From assembly GCA_000697335.1 (NCBI GenBank), contig JNEM01007589.1, positions 1 through 11,188 of the forward strand: a stretch of 11,188 bases of DNA, written 5' to 3'. Position numbers and translations under genes: made by a program. This document shows positions 8,323 to 11,188 of this stretch, piece after piece. The notes below the pieces were generated by a model, which was given only the letters and a program-made list of their open reading frames with translations, did no database searches and was not told the DNA's origin. How positions within the stretch are numbered: position 1 is the stretch's first letter; each line of letters opens with the position of its first letter. Source of the DNA: Conidiobolus incongruus B7586. Taxonomy: Eukaryota; Entomophthoromycota; Entomophthoromycetes; Entomophthorales; Conidiobolaceae.

Positions 8323-8594
8323 TTAGGCAATGGAACAACAGCCGCTGGGTTGCTCGTTGAGAGGATTCTTCTTAGCTTGAGCTCCCCAAATTGATGGTAT
8401 TAAAGGATCAACAGTAGTTGTACAAAATTTGATTAGTCTAAACAAAATAATTAGCAAATATAATAAAATGGATGAATTTATCCTTACGATTGACTGGCCT
8501 CTGAAACTGTAACTCTAGGTAAATTCAATTGTTGTCTCAATCTGTCATTCTGTTCGTTAAGCTTGCGTAATCTGTGTTCAGTAACGGCATTCAT
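8323..8594 (-). CDS. STE18: Heterotrimeric G-protein gamma subunit (STE18/gpg type, two exons)
   Basis: This small membrane-anchored protein binds G-beta and relays pheromone or nutrient receptor signals. Exon 1 is 8488-8594 and exon 2 is 8323-8437, joined across a 50-nt GT-AG intron; the product is 73 residues. Residues 7-23 (HRLRKLNEQNDRLRQQL) form the coiled-coil helix that packs on G-beta. The fungal signature LPRVTVSEASQSLIKFC follows across the splice junction, then DPLIPSIWG. The C-terminus is GCCSIA: CSIA is a CaaX box for prenylation at C70 (terminal Ala suits farnesylation), preceded by C69, a likely palmitoylation site as in Ste18. It is shorter at the N-terminus than S. cerevisiae Ste18 (110 residues). 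The single ATG has A at -3. The split into two short exons hides it from simple open-frame searches. Confidence 0.9.
8438..8487 (-). other. Spliceosomal intron in the G-gamma gene
   Basis: A 50-nt phase-2 intron with donor GTAAGG, branch-like TGCTAAT about 13-19 nt before the end, and acceptor TTTAG. Removing it joins the SEASQS and LIKFC segments that are contiguous in fungal gamma subunits. Confidence 0.88.
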
Positions 8595-8705
8595 GTTGAT
8601 ATATTATTAATTATATAGATTTTAAATAGAAAAGAAGATAAAAGATTAATTTTACATTTATCATAATTATCAATGTTAACTGGATTAAATAATTTGTTAA
8701 ACAAT

Positions 8706-8712
8706 TGAAACA
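8706..8712 (+). promoter_or_regulatory. TGAAACA, possible pheromone response element
   Basis: An exact match to the S. cerevisiae Ste12 site TGAAACA lies 112 bases upstream of the G-gamma start codon. Gamma-subunit genes are pheromone-inducible in yeast, and the element works in either orientation there. A 7-mer in AT-rich DNA occurs often by chance, so this is a suggestion only. Confidence 0.25.
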
Positions 8713-8911
8713 TTTTATTCCATATTGGTTCACTCTATGCCGCAATTTCAATTTAAAATTAAAATTGTTCTCTTATCATTTCCTTTTATTTAATCTTAAA
8801 TGTTATGAACCATTGTTTTATTCTATATATACGAGTTTATATATGAATATAACTTAATTGATGCTAAAATTAATTTACTACCTCAATAATATCAATTTTC
8901 TATTCACTAAA

Positions 8912-8920
8912 ATCGATATT
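8912..8920 (+). promoter_or_regulatory. Shared promoter 9-mer ATCGATATT (G-gamma side)
   Basis: Third exact copy of the motif, about 318 bases upstream of the G-gamma start. Its distance is greater than for the other two genes, so its link to this promoter is the weakest. Confidence 0.25.
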
Positions 8921-9656
8921 TCTCAGAAAATATATTATTATCGACAAATTATTATCATCAATGGTGCTTTAAATAACATGATGAACTATTTTTCAACATA
9001 TTGTTAAAATATTCTGTCACCCCTGTCAAATAACCATACTATTAAATCATATTAGCATATCTTAATATAATGACAATATTCAATTAAGTCATTCTTTGAA
9101 GTTCAATAATGAAAACAGTCTTCAATTTATAGCTTCCTGAAATTGAAACTAGTTTAATACATTGTTTCGGTACAAATTTTTTTATATAACTGACTTGATT
9201 TGTCTTATGGAATAATCAAAAATGAATATTGAACTCAAAATGTGGAATTTTATTAAAATAAACTAAATAAATTCAGGAATATTTATTGATAATAGTATAA
9301 TAATATGGACTGCTTAATATTAATCTACTTGTGAAATATGGACGTTTAATAAAATTCATGTATCATAATATCAAGCTTTAATGGTTCAAGATTTATTAAT
9401 TGCTGTGTATAAGATATTTTATTTTCTAGTACAAATTATTTGAAAAAGTGGAATTATAAAAATTGATTTTTATTGTATTAACTATATATTGAAAGAAGTT
9501 AAAAAATATAATATATTTTATTAAATATAAAAATGGATTCAATAGGGATTTAGATTATATTTTAAATTGTCTATTTCTATCTTTTAAAAATTTGGAGCAA
9601 ATTTAAAATTCAAGTAGGTGCAAAAAACTGATGAAATTTGTGATTCAAGATCTTTA

Positions 9657-9786
9657 ATCAAGTCGAAGTAACATTGAATATTATCTTATGAAAATAATTG
9701 ATAAAATTAAAAAATAGTCATTTTAACACATTTATATATTATTAAAATCGAATCAAAAACTAAAAAATTATCAAATCGAAGTAACA
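9657..9786 (+). repeat. Direct repeat of ATCAAGTCGAAGTAACA
   Basis: A 17-mer at 9657-9673 recurs at 9770-9786 with one G-to-A difference, 113 bases apart. The sequence before each copy (CAAAAAACT and CAAAAACT) is also similar, so an older duplication of a unit of about 110 bases with later gaps is possible. Its role is unknown. Confidence 0.45.
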
Positions 9787-9854
9787 CGAAAATGTTTATA
9801 GAAAATATTAAAAATTTTATATAATTAAAAAAAATAATTTAAATGAAAATAAAT

Positions 9855-9862
9855 AAAAAAAA
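9855..9862 (-). terminator. Likely Pol III terminator of tRNA-Pro
   Basis: Eight T residues on the - strand, 30 bases past the discriminator. It is the first run of four or more T in the direction of transcription, so the primary transcript would have an unusually long 3' trailer of about 30 nt. Confidence 0.55.
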
Positions 9863-9892
9863 TTGAAGTTATGAATCAGTGCTTAATCCATG

Positions 9893-9964
9893 GGGCTCGA
9901 CTGGGAATCGAACCCAGGACCTCTCCCACCCTAAGGGAGAATTATACCACTAAACCATCGAGCC
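9893..9964 (-). tRNA. tRNA-Pro, anticodon AGG
   Basis: A 72-nt class I tRNA. Acceptor stem GGCTCGA/TCGAGCC pairs perfectly, followed by discriminator C73 as usual for eukaryotic tRNA-Pro. The D arm holds GGTTTAGTGGTATAAT (A box), the anticodon stem is CTCCC/GGGAG with loop TTAGGGT, and the T arm is CTGGG-TTCGAAT-CCCAG (B box). AGG is read as IGG after editing of A34. There is no intron. The next two genomic bases happen to be CA. A retroelement-like segment begins 10 bases upstream of its 5' end. Confidence 0.97.
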
Positions 9965-9974
9965 TCAATCTTTC

Positions 9975-10545
9975 TGTGACGATTGCTACCTAATTGATAC
10001 CTTTCTTCACTCCAATTCACTATTAAGTACCTGATTAACCAAATTAGGCCTTATCAACATTTTACCAGTCCACGTCTGAGTGACCTCACTGTTACTCATC
10101 CGTGCATACTTATGCCTATATATTTCACTTAAGTATAAGAAGGGCTCGGCTCCCTTCTTGATCTCTCTCTCTTACCTTACTTTCTTACATTAATAAACCT
10201 TTTTCCTACATCCAAAGCCAACCCTTTTGGTATACTCAAGTAACTGCTTATAGTTCCACTTGAGTCATTTTACACTAATCCTTCTAAACCCGTTCCTATT
10301 GATATTCCTTGATTCCATCTTTTAGCATGTCGGATCCTAACGCCGCCACTGTTGCTGCTGGTCTAGTCGCTCTGTACAAAGCCCCATTTACAAGTGATCA
10401 AGGCCGAATAGCCAGAGATCTGATCATTGGTAGTTTACCCCAGCTGGTAGGTATCATGTTTCACAATCTGGCCTACAGAATGGCTGTGTCAGTGTCCTCA
10501 ATGACGCTCCAAGAGCTAATAACCGTGACACTTTCCTTTTAAAGA
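9975..10545 (+). mobile_element. Probable LTR retrotransposon fragment (5' LTR and start of internal region), broken
   Basis: A block of ordinary base composition with sharp edges lies between the tRNA-Pro 5' flank and AT-rich DNA. It starts with TG (TGTGACGATT) 10 bases upstream of the tRNA, a position favoured by yeast Ty1/Ty3-type elements. Promoter and 3'-end signals are ordered as in an LTR: TATATATT at 10117-10124, a perfect 8-bp hairpin at 10137-10159 (AAGAAGGG with CCCTTCTT), a CT-rich tract, and AATAAA at 10192-10197. A TGGTATA-type sequence at 10228 could be a primer-binding site, but I cannot assign a tRNA. The LTR end lies between about 10210 and 10272. A short open stretch (10309-10542) could be the beginning of gag; I do not recognise its product. 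Little of the element remains. Copia or Gypsy membership cannot be told. A host promoter plus a short gene is the alternative. Confidence 0.45.
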
Positions 10546-11188
10546 ATAATTTTATCTATTTTGTTAATTTTGAAAATTTTTAATTTTATCCAATTCTATC
10601 TTAACACTAATTAATTTTTGTGATATATTATCAATCTCTCATTATCTAATACATCATATTTTATATAATATTCTTGAAAAATTAATAATTTACAAATCAT
10701 AATATTAATATTGAATTTTAAATATGCTTTTTTATTAAAAATTATATTTAAGAAAATATTTCATTTGATATTAATAAATTATTTATAATCCTTTTTTCGA
10801 ACATATTTAGACTTATTATCTTACAACTTTCTATTAGGATATTATAGTAAAATATCTGGTAAAACTTATTTATAATTTATCAGAGATTAATACTTTAAAT
10901 TCCTATATATATATATTTATATAATTTATTTTTAATAAATATTATATTTAATTTATATTATTAAAGCTAAAATAATTATATAAATATTATTGAGTTATTT
11001 AACAACCTAGGTTTTTTATTTTTCTTTCAATTCTTATTATTCATTATTTCTTTATTTTTAAAATTAAGTTTATATTTTGTCAATATTATAATATATTGCT
11101 ATTATTTAATATAAATCCTTATATATTAATAACTTATTATTTATAAAAGTATAATTAAAATTTATTTATTATTTTATATAAAATTATA
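10546..11188. other. AT-rich stretch without recognisable genes
   Basis: Right of the retroelement-like block the sequence is again strongly AT-rich, with TA runs (about 10905-10915) and long T and A tracts. I see no frame, RNA gene or clear copy of the left-hand repeat. It resembles the block at 1-4447 and probably belongs to the same kind of compartment. Confidence 0.7.

Larger units (their letters stand above)
8595..9892. other. Spacer upstream of G-gamma, no gene seen
   Basis: About 1.3 kb without a frame or RNA that I can support. The half nearest G-gamma has mixed composition and should hold its promoter (a TGAAACA at 8706-8712 and ATCGATATT at 8912-8920). The far half (about 9400-9890) grows more AT-rich and holds a weak direct repeat around ATCAAGTCGAAGTAACA (9657-9673 and 9770-9786). 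An A run at 9855-9862 is the first T run (four or more) that a transcript of the downstream-facing tRNA-Pro would meet. Confidence 0.6.

Noticed and set aside
10228-10240. Definite primer-binding site of the LTR-like element
   Set aside because: TGGTATACTCAAG begins like a PBS, but its complement does not fit either tRNA in this window and the LTR end is not fixed, so it is mentioned only as a possibility.
1-11188. CRISPR array, bacterial operon or phage-like system
   Set aside because: There are no regularly spaced repeats. The genes, introns and tRNA features are fungal, and nothing suggests a prokaryotic system.

Overview
The window looks like nuclear DNA of a fungus with very AT-rich spacers. 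It carries an intron-less MID1-type calcium-channel subunit gene, a fungal-style heterotrimeric G-protein gamma gene (STE18/gpg type) with a C-terminal CaaX box, two short GT-AG introns (54 and 50 nt), and two tRNA genes with internal Pol III promoters. CTG codons fall at positions that want leucine (for example in the ILLLL and ELKL stretches of the MID1 homologue), so a standard reading of CTG is more likely than the CUG-Ser code. I cannot fix the phylum: the gamma subunit looks more like those of filamentous ascomycetes and basidiomycetes than like S. cerevisiae Ste18, and an L-2-hydroxyglutarate dehydrogenase gene argues against a close relative of S. cerevisiae.

Layout. 1-4447 is an extremely AT-rich stretch with no convincing protein gene. 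It contains one diverged 156-bp repeat pair (641-796 and 3459-3614) and one isolated GC-richer, exon-like or RNA-like island (about 1482-1600). 4448-4530 is tRNA-Leu(CAA). 4863-6413 is the MID1 homologue on the + strand. It converges, with an 80-bp gap, on a two-exon L-2-hydroxyglutarate dehydrogenase gene on the - strand (6494-7816). Behind that, also on the - strand, lies a two-exon G-gamma gene (8323-8594), which is too small and too split to show as a long open frame. 8595-9892 is spacer with weak repeats. 9893-9964 is tRNA-Pro(AGG) on the - strand. Ten bases upstream of it begins a sharply bounded, GC-richer segment (9975 to about 10545) that resembles the left end of an LTR retrotransposon; it looks broken. 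10546-11188 returns to AT-rich sequence without visible genes.

How the parts relate. MID1 encodes the extracellular/membrane partner of the Cch1 calcium channel, needed in yeast for calcium entry during the pheromone response. G-gamma pairs with G-beta and couples pheromone or nutrient receptors to downstream signalling. Two genes of the mating/calcium response therefore lie within about 2 kb, separated by a mitochondrial metabolite-repair enzyme. The 9-mer ATCGATATT occurs once upstream of each of the three protein genes and I found it nowhere else in the window; this is the main regulatory clue. The gene island is flanked by two tRNA genes, with repeat-bearing AT-rich DNA on the left and a probable retroelement plus AT-rich DNA on the right.
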